Shown here: piece by piece, positions 1 to 4,837 of the stretch
How positions within the stretch are numbered: the first letter of the stretch is position 1
Layout of the letters: each line of letters starts with the position of its first letter
Origin: an uncultured Subdoligranulum sp.
Lineage (GTDB): Bacteria > Bacillota_A > Clostridia > Oscillospirales > Ruminococcaceae
Length of the DNA: 14,692 bases
Reading direction: 5' to 3'
Assembly (NCBI RefSeq): GCF_937890665.1
Contig: NZ_CALADU010000178.1
Location: forward strand, 1 to 14,692
Made by a program: the position numbers and the translations under genes
Notes under the pieces: generated by a model
Database searches by the model: none
Told to the model about the DNA's origin: nothing
What the model saw: only the letters and a program-made list of their open reading frames with translations

Positions 1-212
1 CAAACCTGGAAGGGGAATATATCGTAGACCTGTGGGCGGAGAACGATGCCGGGAGGACTTCTTACGTCTGCAGGGCCCTGTTTGCGATCAGCGGCCATAA
101 GTTAAAAGTGACCGTCCTGGAACGGGGCTATTCCGGGGAGATCTCCCCGGGGGCCCTTCTGGGAGGTCTGGAAAAAGGAGGGTTTACCGTTGAGTATCAA
201 TTATGTGGATGA
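1..212 (+). CDS. Phage tail protein, C-terminal end (partial)
   Basis: An open frame enters from the left edge (first full codon at base 3) and stops at TGA 210-212, giving about 69 residues. The visible part contains GEYIVDLWAENDAG and LFAISGHKLKVTVLERG, a beta-rich pattern like the Ig-like ends of structural tail proteins in gut Firmicute phages. The start lies outside the window. It overlaps the next gene by 23 bases, as expected for translationally coupled tail genes. The exact function is not recognised; the structural-tail assignment rests on position and general sequence character. Confidence 0.6.
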   Translation, partial: NLEGEYIVDLWAENDAGRTSYVCRALFAISGHKLKVTVLERGYSGEISPGALLGGLEKGGFTVEYQLCG

Positions 213-495
213 TATTTATATGGACCTGGGGGAAAAGACCCATATGGTCAGTCTGGTACGTCCTGTCTGCGGAGAGGAGATCCCTTTTGAGATCAGAGCG
301 GCCCGGTGGGAACTTTACCGGGAGGACTGGGAAAAGGGGGATGTGGTCCTGGAAGCAGAAGGGGAATGTACAGTCAACGGCCATGCCCTGGACGCCCTGA
401 TCCAGCCGGAAATGGCAGCAAGGTACCGGTTCAAATATATTTACCAGGTGGCGGATGAGACCTGGGTGGATGTGATCCGGCTGAGGGTGAACTGA
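190..495 (+). CDS. Small phage tail protein (hypothetical)
   Basis: 101 residues. The start is a TTG at 190, chosen because AGGAGGG (177-183) sits at ideal spacing before it and the product begins MSINYVDDIYMDLGEK. A later ATG in another frame has no ribosome site. The protein is acidic and beta-rich, with no signal peptide or membrane segment. It overlaps the end of the previous gene and nearly abuts the next one. It resembles small conserved proteins between the baseplate and the fibre in Lachnospiraceae prophages, but I do not recognise a named family. Role inferred: a tail or baseplate component. Confidence 0.6.
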   Translation: MSINYVDDIYMDLGEKTHMVSLVRPVCGEEIPFEIRAARWELYREDWEKGDVVLEAEGECTVNGHALDALIQPEMAARYRFKYIYQVADETWVDVIRLRVN

Positions 496-496
496 T

Positions 497-742
497 ATGG
501 CAGCAGATATATTCATAAAAAGCGCAGGATTAAGTCCGAACCCGGTCATTGCGGGGGCGGCCGTTACCATATCGGTAGAGATCGGGGACCGTGTGAGCGC
601 CCTGGCGGATCATGACGGAAGCCTGATCACAGATACAGACGGAATGGGATTGTGGATCCCGGAGGGAGCGCTGGTACTGGCAGATCATGACGGCGTATTC
701 CTGGTGGACGAAGGGAAAAACATGATAGAAAGCGAGGAGTAA
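497..742 (+). CDS. Small phage tail protein with duplicated LADHDG motif (hypothetical)
   Basis: 81 residues, ATG at 497, one base after the previous stop region. The N-terminal half (DIFIKSAGLSPNPVIAGAAV) reads like an Ig-fold strand pair. The C-terminal half contains ALADHDGSLITDTDG and then VLADHDGVFLVDEG. The matching DNA (602-618 and 677-693) is 16/17 identical and 75 bases apart, so this looks like a small internal duplication. Family not recognised. Its place just before the fibre gene suggests a structural or fibre-attachment role, which is inference only. Confidence 0.55.
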   Translation: MAADIFIKSAGLSPNPVIAGAAVTISVEIGDRVSALADHDGSLITDTDGMGLWIPEGALVLADHDGVFLVDEGKNMIESEE

Positions 743-743
743 C

Positions 744-1247
744 ATGACAGAAGAGATCACAACGAAAAAAGTAGAGGATCTGGGAGAAGCGGCGGAACCG
801 TTGGATGCGGATGTGTTCCTGCACGGATCCGGAGGCGGAAACGTCATTAAAAAAATCAGGTGGGGGAATCTCATCAAAAAGCTGAGGACCCTGCTGTTTG
901 TCAATAACCGGACGACCACGGAAGAGGGATTCGGCCTGGATGCCCGTCAGGGGAAGCTGATCCAGGATGAACTGGATCAACTAAACACAAAGATACGGGT
1001 CCGCTCCATCCAGACTGCCTCTGCGAAAAGCGGCATGGTGGAGGAAGGGGCGTTTTCAGACAACATTGCCGTGGACATTAGTAAGATGGGTTTTAAAAAG
1101 GCACCCATAGGAATCCCCGTTTCAAAAGGATACCTGGAACCAAGAATCAACAGTATTACGACCGGTACGCTGAACCTTGGCTTTTATAATGCCGGACCCG
1201 GAAACCACAGTGGGGAATGTAAAGTAATCCTGATCGAACTGTATTAG
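744..1247 (+). CDS. Short tail-fibre / receptor-binding protein, active cassette A
   Basis: 167 residues, ATG at 744, two bases after the previous stop. Residues 1-82 look like a constant part, with acidic and basic stretches and the sequence GFGLDARQGKLIQDELDQLN, a coiled-coil-like motif common at the start of phage fibre tips. From about residue 83 to the end (GECKVILIELY) is a beta-rich tip. The join at residues 81-83 coincides with a 16-bp repeat (976-991) that recurs inverted at 2741-2756 in front of a silent alternative C-terminus in the same frame. The gene therefore appears to be the expressed state of an invertible fibre. After inversion the predicted product would be about 196 residues (82 constant plus 114 alternative). 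Host-receptor binding is inferred from position and from precedent in phage fibre inversion systems. Confidence 0.7.
   Translation: MTEEITTKKVEDLGEAAEPLDADVFLHGSGGGNVIKKIRWGNLIKKLRTLLFVNNRTTTEEGFGLDARQGKLIQDELDQLNTKIRVRSIQTASAKSGMVEEGAFSDNIAVDISKMGFKKAPIGIPVSKGYLEPRINSITTGTLNLGFYNAGPGNHSGECKVILIELY
976..991 (+). repeat. Outer inverted repeat, left copy (inside fibre gene)
   Basis: ATCAACTAAACACAAA, inside codons 78-83 of the fibre gene. It matches the reverse complement of 2741-2756 at 14 of 16 positions and marks the boundary between the constant and variable fibre parts. Confidence 0.7.
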
Positions 1248-1252
1248 GCAGT

Positions 1253-1264
1253 ATTCATGTTTTG
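1253..1264 (-). repeat. Inner inverted repeat, after cassette A stop
   Basis: ATTCATGTTTTG begins five bases after the TAG at 1245-1247. It is identical in reverse complement to 2381-2392, which stands in the same position after cassette B. Its core (AAACATGAA on the minus strand) resembles the outer-repeat core AAACACAAA. Confidence 0.65.
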
Positions 1265-1277
1265 CCCACTTCCAGTT

Positions 1278-1283
1278 TATAAT
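1278..1283 (+). promoter_or_regulatory. Possible -10 box for the fibre recombinase
   Basis: A perfect TATAAT lies just before the recombinase ribosome site. A weak -35 (TTCATG, within the inner repeat) is 18 bases upstream. The predicted leader would be very short, so this is tentative. If real, the recombinase has its own promoter within the invertible segment. Confidence 0.3.
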
Positions 1284-1301
1284 GAGATTGGAGGTGGACA
1301 T

Positions 1302-2294
1302 ATGGATATCAGAGAACGTATTATACAGGAAATCACAGAAACATTGCAGGCAAAAGTTCCGGGAGATGTACTGGATCTAGTACAGGACATACTCATAATG
1401 GAGCTGAATCAGTACGAGATACAGGAACGATGTACGGAAGTGGATATACCGGACACAAGTGCGGAAGGACAGCTGAAAAGGTATATTGCCACAAAGCGTC
1501 TGGAGGGAAAAGCCCCTTCTACACTGCACAGGTATTATGAAGAGAATACGAGGATGCTCCGTTTCTTCCGGAAACCGCTCCGGGACATCACGACCTATGA
1601 TCTTCGGTTCTACCTGTCTTTACGGAGACAGCAGGGAAAAACAGGAAACCGGACACTGGATGGAATGCGCAGATGTTACAGCAGCTTTTTTACCTGGCTG
1701 GCAGCGGAAGGGGTAATCGGGAGGAACCCATGCGCGGCCCTGTCCCAGATCAAATACCGGAAGACCGTGAAAAAACCGTACAGTGCAGTAGAGATGGAGA
1801 AACTTCGTGCTGCCTGTAAAGATATCCGTGATCTGGCATTGGTGGATTTTTTATATTCCACCGGATGCCGGGTTTCAGAGGTGGTAGGCCTGGACATTAC
1901 AGATGTGGATCTGGAAACCGGGGAATGTACGGTAGTGGGAAAAGGGGAAAAAGAGCGGGTGGTGTATCTGACAGAAGTGGCGGCTATGCATCTCCGTACT
2001 TATCTGGATACCAGGGAGGATGTGGGGAATGCATTGTTTACAGGAAGGGGAACATCACGTATCAGTAAGAATGGAATAGAGGCGGTGTTGAGGAGGCTGG
2101 GAAAGGCTGCCGGAGTGGAAAATGTCCATCCTCACAGATACCGGAGGACATTAGCCACAAATCTTCTGGATCGTGGCATGAACATACAGGATGTGGCGGC
2201 CATCCTGGGCCATGCGGACTTGAAAACAACCCAGATTTACTGCTATATCAGCCAGCAGAATGTAAAAACTGCATATCGTAAATACGCTGCATAA
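1302..2294 (+). CDS. Tyrosine recombinase, probable fibre invertase
   Basis: 330 residues. Start set at ATG 1302 because GGAGGTGG (1290-1297) precedes it; an upstream in-frame start at 1257 lies in the repeat and lacks a ribosome site. The protein has an N-terminal region, a SAM-like core-binding domain (about 53-136: GQLKRYIATKRLEGKAPSTL and onward) and a XerC/D-type catalytic domain. All catalytic residues are visible: R190 (TGCRVSEV), K214 (VVGKGEKE), H278 and R281 (HPHRYRRT), H304 (ILGHADLKTT) and Y313 (QIYCYI). It should cut and rejoin DNA at paired sites. It sits inside the tail operon between two alternative fibre ends and their inverted repeats, with no excisionase or attachment site nearby, so fibre switching is more likely than prophage integration. 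A terminator follows at 2314. Confidence 0.85.
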   Translation: MDIRERIIQEITETLQAKVPGDVLDLVQDILIMELNQYEIQERCTEVDIPDTSAEGQLKRYIATKRLEGKAPSTLHRYYEENTRMLRFFRKPLRDITTYDLRFYLSLRRQQGKTGNRTLDGMRRCYSSFFTWLAAEGVIGRNPCAALSQIKYRKTVKKPYSAVEMEKLRAACKDIRDLALVDFLYSTGCRVSEVVGLDITDVDLETGECTVVGKGEKERVVYLTEVAAMHLRTYLDTREDVGNALFTGRGTSRISKNGIEAVLRRLGKAAGVENVHPHRYRRTLATNLLDRGMNIQDVAAILGHADLKTTQIYCYISQQNVKTAYRKYAA

Positions 2295-2313
2295 AAAGAA
2301 ATGGAATCATTTT

Positions 2314-2339
2314 CTCCGGGGAACTACTCTGGAGTTTTT
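2314..2339 (+). terminator. Terminator after the fibre recombinase
   Basis: Six-pair stem CTCCGG (2314-2319) with CTGGAG (2329-2334), one G-U pair, followed by TTTTT. In the present orientation it could limit late transcription into the downstream tail-tip and lysis genes. After inversion it would face the other way. Confidence 0.6.
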
Positions 2340-2375
2340 GGTATGCAAAAAAATAAAAAAAGAATCAGAAACATT

Positions 2376-2392
2376 ATGAACAAAACATGAAT
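2376..2392 (+). repeat. Inner repeat beside cassette B (extended match to outer right copy)
   Basis: ATGAACAAAACATGAAT. Bases 2381-2392 are the exact inverse of 1253-1264. The whole 17 bases also match the reverse complement of 2740-2756 at 15 of 17, so cassette B alone is bracketed by a 17-bp imperfect inverted repeat. The cassette B stop codon lies five bases to the right. Confidence 0.65.
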
Positions 2393-2397
2393 TGGTA

Positions 2398-2742
2398 TCA
2401 CTGACATTCGTACCGGATATTTACAAACAGCCGGTCCTCTATGGAAATGGTATGAGACTGGCTGTTGATGCACAGGACATCCTGATTCTGCTCAACGGAA
2501 ACTATCAGGACTTTTCCTGTAAGCTGTGAAACCGCAAATCCATAGGAAGTACGGAATGCCTTGCAGCCGGGAAGAGTACAGATCCTGTATTTACTGTTTT
2601 TTCCAAACGTAGTGTCTACTTTTAATCCGGCATTCATAGTCACTTCCTTGCCATGCTTTATGGTTCTTACCCATGTATCTGAATCGTTTGGTGACACAAA
2701 TTTGTTCTGCGGGTCAAAATCCGTATATTCCACACTGGTATT
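2398..2742 (-). pseudogene. Silent alternative fibre C-terminus (cassette B)
   Basis: An open minus-strand frame of 114 codons runs from the outer repeat (codon AAT at 2742-2740) to TGA at 2400-2398. It continues upstream to a stop near 2799 without a ribosome site or credible start; GTG 2733 has none. It begins NTSVEYTDFDPQNKF and ends DRLFVNIRYECQ, a beta-rich tip unlike cassette A (ending CKVILIELY) but of similar style. It is not a broken gene in the usual sense but a stored domain, expected to be expressed only when joined to the fibre N-terminus by inversion. Its base composition is more AT-rich than the flanking tail genes, suggesting a separate origin. Confidence 0.65.
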
Positions 2743-2756
2743 TGTGTTTTGTTCAT
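2741..2756 (-). repeat. Outer inverted repeat, right copy (start of cassette B)
   Basis: On the minus strand ATGAACAAAACACAAA, partner of 976-991. The reading frame through the shared core (CAA AAC ACA AAT) matches the frame of the fibre gene (CTA AAC ACA AAG). Confidence 0.7.
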
Positions 2757-2787
2757 TTACTCCTGTTATGGAGAGAAAGGCGGAAAA

Positions 2788-3291
2788 ATGGAAAAATTAA
2801 GATTAGCAGACGGAACGGAAATGGAGATCTCAGAGGGCTCAGACCTGAGGAATATCACAACAGGGCTCAAAAGTTATGCGGAACTGGACGGACTGGCCGG
2901 GAAACTGACCAGGGAAAATCTGACAAGGGTACAGTTCCTGACAGATGAGATGCTGACCGGGGAGTACCGGGATATGGAACTCTGTACCCCAGAGTTTACG
3001 GTCGTACAGAAAGAGGGAATCCTTCTGGCAGGGTTCGGCCTGCAGGAGATCCCGGCAGCGGAAAAGCAGCAGGAAGAGATCCATATGGCATTATCTTATC
3101 TGACAGATGAAGAAGCGGCAACGGTAAGCGGCCTGTATCCGGAATGGAAGCCGGATACCCGTTATCAGACCGGGGAGAGGGCTGCATACCAGGATATGCT
3201 GTACCGTGCAAGACAGGACCATACTTCGGACGGACAGTATCCACCGGATACCGTACCGGCTTTATGGGATATGATCCCACTGGCAGAGTAA
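2788..3291 (+). CDS. Tail-tip protein with carbohydrate-binding-like C-terminus
   Basis: 167 residues. Start set at ATG 2788 (MEKLRLADGTEMEI), preceded by the purine-rich GAGAAAGGCGG; an upstream in-frame start at 2749 runs into the inverted repeat and has no ribosome site. The middle part is acidic and helical (EKQQEEIHMALSYLTDEEA). The C-terminus (about 127-165) has YPEWKPDTRYQTGERAAY, then LYRARQDHTS and PALWDMIPL, which matches the aromatic pattern of CBM5/12-like chitin-binding modules often found on phage tail proteins. It probably helps contact the cell-surface polysaccharide. It lies immediately outside the invertible segment and so may have lost its original promoter-proximal neighbour. 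Confidence 0.65.
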   Translation: MEKLRLADGTEMEISEGSDLRNITTGLKSYAELDGLAGKLTRENLTRVQFLTDEMLTGEYRDMELCTPEFTVVQKEGILLAGFGLQEIPAAEKQQEEIHMALSYLTDEEAATVSGLYPEWKPDTRYQTGERAAYQDMLYRARQDHTSDGQYPPDTVPALWDMIPLAE

Positions 3292-3317
3292 AGGAGATCA
3301 ATATGGAGATCAGGGCA

Positions 3318-3338
3318 GGACCGTGAAGGTCTTTTTTT
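3318..3338 (+). terminator. Terminator after tail-tip gene
   Basis: Short stem GGACC (3318-3322), loop GTGAA, GGTCT (3328-3332), then a run of T. It separates the tail genes from the lysis genes. Confidence 0.5.
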
Positions 3339-3349
3339 AATACTTAAAA

Positions 3350-3363
3350 TTGCGCCGGCGCAA
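3350..3363. repeat. Perfect 14-bp palindrome upstream of lysis genes
   Basis: TTGCGCCGGCGCAA is a perfect palindrome, GC-rich in an AT-rich gap, 15 bases before the GTG start of the next gene. It could be a protein-binding site or, in RNA, a bare hairpin next to the ribosome site. Function unknown. Confidence 0.5.
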
Positions 3364-3377
3364 GAAGGGAGAACGAT

Positions 3378-3707
3378 GTGGAAGCGATTATAGATTACAT
3401 CCAGGCCAACTGGGTACCGTGGCTTTTTGCAATCCTGGGAGTGATTCTTGGGGATATCATCCGCAGACTGAGAAACCAGAAAAAGGAAAGCAACGCCATA
3501 GCGGCGGGAGTACAGTCTTTGCTCAGGGAAAACCTGGTATACAATTTTAACAAGTATACAGACCGGGAGTATTGCCCGATCTACGCAAAAGAATCCATCA
3601 AAAGGATTTATAATGCTTATCATAACCTTGGAGGGAATGATGTAGCAACGGAACTGTATCATAAACTTCTGGCAATGCCGGAAGATTTGAAGGAAAGAGA
3701 GGAATAA
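3378..3707 (+). CDS. Small membrane-anchored prophage protein upstream of holin
   Basis: 109 residues. Start is GTG at 3378 with AAGGGAG (3365-3371) before it; an overlapping ATG at 3376 is in another frame and stops at once. Residues about 12-28 (VPWLFAILGVILGDIIR) form one membrane helix, followed by a charged, helical cytoplasmic part (RRLRNQKKESNAIAAGVQSL onward). It is two bases upstream of the holin gene, so the two are probably co-translated. Proteins of this kind are common before holins in clostridial prophages. A holin-accessory or lysis-timing role is inferred from this context. Confidence 0.55.
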   Translation: MEAIIDYIQANWVPWLFAILGVILGDIIRRLRNQKKESNAIAAGVQSLLRENLVYNFNKYTDREYCPIYAKESIKRIYNAYHNLGGNDVATELYHKLLAMPEDLKEREE

Positions 3708-3709
3708 CT

Positions 3710-3988
3710 ATGGATATCAATTTTTTATTTGACTATGTAAACCCTTTGATCTTAGGTATCTGCCTTTTATTAGGTTTTTGTCTTAAGACAGCATTTGACT
3801 GGTTTCCCAACAAGTATATACCGCTTACTGCCCTGTGTATGGGAACGCTGATTGCGATTCTGATTAATTTCCGGACAGGGATTAATGCAGAAGTAGTTCT
3901 GGGAGGCATGATCTCTGGACTGGCAAGTACAGGCTTATATGAAATGCTGCGGAATCTTCTTGATAAGGATGGGAAAAAGGAGAATTAA
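3710..3988 (+). CDS. Phage holin (Phage_holin_5_2 / Hol44-like)
   Basis: 92 residues, ATG at 3710, with GAAAGAGAGG upstream. Three hydrophobic segments are visible: about 8-28 (VNPLILGICLLLGFCL), 37-54 (IPLTALCMGTLIAILI) and 61-80 (VVLGGMISGLASTGLYEML). The ending is charged (DKDGKKEN). The glycine-rich GGMISGLASTGLYE stretch is typical of superfamily-V holins of Firmicute phages. It would form membrane lesions that let the endolysin reach the wall. The endolysin gene is nearby, with the toxin locus and hicB in between. Confidence 0.8.
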   Translation: MDINFLFDYVNPLILGICLLLGFCLKTAFDWFPNKYIPLTALCMGTLIAILINFRTGINAEVVLGGMISGLASTGLYEMLRNLLDKDGKKEN

Positions 3989-3991
3989 AGA

Positions 3992-4021
3992 TTGAAATAA
4001 AACTTGCAGATGTGCTATGAT
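3992..4021 (+). promoter_or_regulatory. Promoter for holin-like toxin mRNA
   Basis: TTGAAA (3992-3997), 18-base spacer, TATGAT (4016-4021). Transcription would begin near 4028, leaving a leader of about 60 bases before the toxin ATG, a layout typical of type I toxin loci. Confidence 0.6.
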
Positions 4022-4089
4022 ATGGAAATGGAATAACCGTGTTACAGGGTGGCTGGCCTCTATTCTTACATAGAATGGGGGTGGTGCTG

Positions 4090-4176
4090 ATGAAACATTT
4101 TGATTTTAAAGACCTTATGGCTTTTGGAATGTTCATTCTTGCATTACTGACATTCGTTTTTACGTTCTGTCGATAA
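4090..4176 (+). CDS. Putative holin-like toxin (type I toxin peptide)
   Basis: 28 residues, starting MKHFDFKDLMAFGMFIL and ending TFVFTFCR. ATG at 4090 follows GGGGGTGGTG. The peptide is one membrane helix with a short polar head and a basic end, the pattern of the clostridial and bacillar 'putative holin-like toxin' family. A dedicated promoter lies upstream, and a strong converging promoter with its own terminator lies downstream, which is the layout of a type I toxin-antitoxin pair. Expected action is insertion in the cell membrane, with repression by the antisense RNA. The family assignment is by pattern, not by a search. Confidence 0.75.
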   Translation: MKHFDFKDLMAFGMFILALLTFVFTFCR

Positions 4177-4185
4177 TGAGTTAAA

Positions 4186-4281
4186 GCATAAGAAAACCAC
4201 CCTTTGAACTTTGACCGAGTATCTAGGGTGGTAATCTTATCATTCTGTCGAGGTCAACCCCTTGTGGGCGGTTGTTCCTTT
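4186..4281 (-). ncRNA. Antisense antitoxin RNA of the holin-like toxin
   Basis: The minus strand has a near-consensus promoter (4288-4316). A transcript starting near 4281 would run about 95 bases and end at a hairpin ACCACCCT/AGGGTGGT (4225-4232 with 4196-4203) followed by TTTTCTTAT. It is complementary to the 3' part of the toxin transcript just downstream of the toxin stop codon. This is the expected arrangement of the antitoxin RNA in holin-like toxin loci. No protein is encoded in it. Confidence 0.65.
4196..4232. terminator. Hairpin ending the antisense RNA, usable in both directions
   Basis: Eight-pair perfect stem ACCACCCT (4196-4203) with AGGGTGGT (4225-4232) and a 21-base loop. On the minus strand it is followed by TTTTCTTAT; on the plus strand by AATCTTAT. 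It most likely ends the antitoxin RNA and forms the 3' fold of the toxin mRNA. Confidence 0.6.
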
Positions 4282-4287
4282 AAACAT

Positions 4288-4316
4288 ATTATAGGGCAGA
4301 TATCAGAATAATGCAA
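4288..4316 (-). promoter_or_regulatory. Promoter of the antisense antitoxin RNA
   Basis: On the minus strand TTGCAT (4316-4311), 17-base spacer, TATAAT (4293-4288). It is close to the sigma-70/SigA consensus, stronger than the toxin promoter and pointed toward the toxin gene. Confidence 0.7.
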
Positions 4317-4327
4317 ACATTTTTTGA

Positions 4328-4343
4328 GAGCTTGGAAACAGGC
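4328..4343 (+). repeat. 16-bp direct repeat, copy 1 (before hicB)
   Basis: GAGCTTGGAAACAGGC, identical to 4797-4812. It is followed by a GC-rich hairpin (GGGGCT 4344-4349 with AGCCCC 4356-4361) that lacks a T-run. Confidence 0.75.
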
Positions 4344-4390
4344 GGGGCTGAAATAAGCCCCCTGCCTCAGAATATCGCGGAGGTGTCAAT

Positions 4391-4780
4391 ATGAATAAAT
4401 TATTTTATCCTGCTATTTTCCACGAAGCAGAGGAAGGGGGCTTCTGGGTAGAGTTCCCAGATATTCCGGAATGTCTGACACAGGGGGACGATATGCAGCA
4501 GGCTTATGAAATGGCAGTGGAGGCTCTGGGGCTGTCTATTACAACCATGGAAGAAGCAGGTGAAAAGATTCCGGAAGCATCAGCTCCTGGAAAAATCCAG
4601 GTGGAAGATGGATTTCTGGTAGTAGTAGAGTTTGATTTGATGGAATACAGAAGGAAACACTGTTCAAAAGCAGTAAAGAAAACACTCAGTATTCCGGAAT
4701 GGCTGAATGAAGCAGCCATCAGAGCAGGGGTAAATTTTTCCCAGGTGCTCCAGGAAGCGTTGATGGAAAAAGTAAGATAA
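4391..4780 (+). CDS. hicB: HicB-family antitoxin, orphan
   Basis: 129 residues, ATG at 4391 with GGAGGTG before it. The N-terminal half (YPAIFHEAEEGGFWVEFPD, then a QGDDMQQAYEMAVEALG helix) is the partially degraded RNase-H-like HicB domain. The C-terminal part (KTLSIPEWLNEAAIRAGVNF and the following helix) is a ribbon-helix-helix-like DNA-binding end. HicB normally neutralises the HicA mRNA-cleaving toxin, but no HicA-sized frame lies on either side. It is carried between 16-bp direct repeats, with a terminator after it, so it may be an independent 'moron' gene. As an orphan it could regulate lysis genes or counter a host HicA; both are speculation. Confidence 0.75.
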   Translation: MNKLFYPAIFHEAEEGGFWVEFPDIPECLTQGDDMQQAYEMAVEALGLSITTMEEAGEKIPEASAPGKIQVEDGFLVVVEFDLMEYRRKHCSKAVKKTLSIPEWLNEAAIRAGVNFSQVLQEALMEKVR

Positions 4781-4794
4781 ATAAGAATCAGTAA

Positions 4795-4820
4795 GGGAGC
4801 TTGGAAACAGGCTCTCTTTT
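4795..4820 (+). terminator. Terminator after hicB
   Basis: GGGAGC (4795-4800) pairs with GCTCTC (4811-4816) around the loop TTGGAAACAG, followed by TTTTCT. The loop is part of the 16-bp repeat, so the repeat copies may derive from a duplicated terminator. Confidence 0.6.
4797..4812 (+). repeat. 16-bp direct repeat, copy 2 (after hicB)
   Basis: GAGCTTGGAAACAGGC, identical to 4328-4343. The copies are 469 bases apart and bracket hicB exactly. Confidence 0.75.
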
Positions 4821-4837
4821 CTATTGGAGGAAAAACT

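Larger units (their letters stand above)
976..2756. mobile_element. Candidate invertible segment switching the fibre C-terminus
   Basis: Outer inverted repeats at 976-991 and 2741-2756 (14 of 16 match; 9-mer AAACACAAA exact) bracket cassette A, a tyrosine recombinase and the reversed cassette B. Both repeats lie in the same reading frame (codons AAC ACA AA-), so inversion would fuse cassette B in frame to the fibre N-terminus. Inner inverted repeats (1253-1264 and 2381-2392, 12 of 12 match) begin exactly five bases after the stop codon of each cassette. The segment is symmetrical about the recombinase gene. Similar logic is known from phage fibre inversion with serine invertases (Mu Gin) and from tyrosine-recombinase phase switches. 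Inversion itself is not demonstrated by one sequence. Confidence 0.72.

Noticed and set aside
1302..2294. Tyrosine recombinase as the prophage integrase
   Set aside because: It lies within the tail genes, has paired inverted repeats around it and no attachment-site or excisionase context. Large serine recombinases at the other end fit the integrase role better.
744..2742. Diversity-generating retroelement acting on the fibre
   Set aside because: No reverse transcriptase gene or template-variable repeat pair with adenine-specific differences is visible.
3303..3326. Seven-codon frame MEIRAGP after the tail-tip gene
   Set aside because: It has a ribosome-like site but is too short and overlaps the terminator stem; probably the remnant of a deleted gene start.
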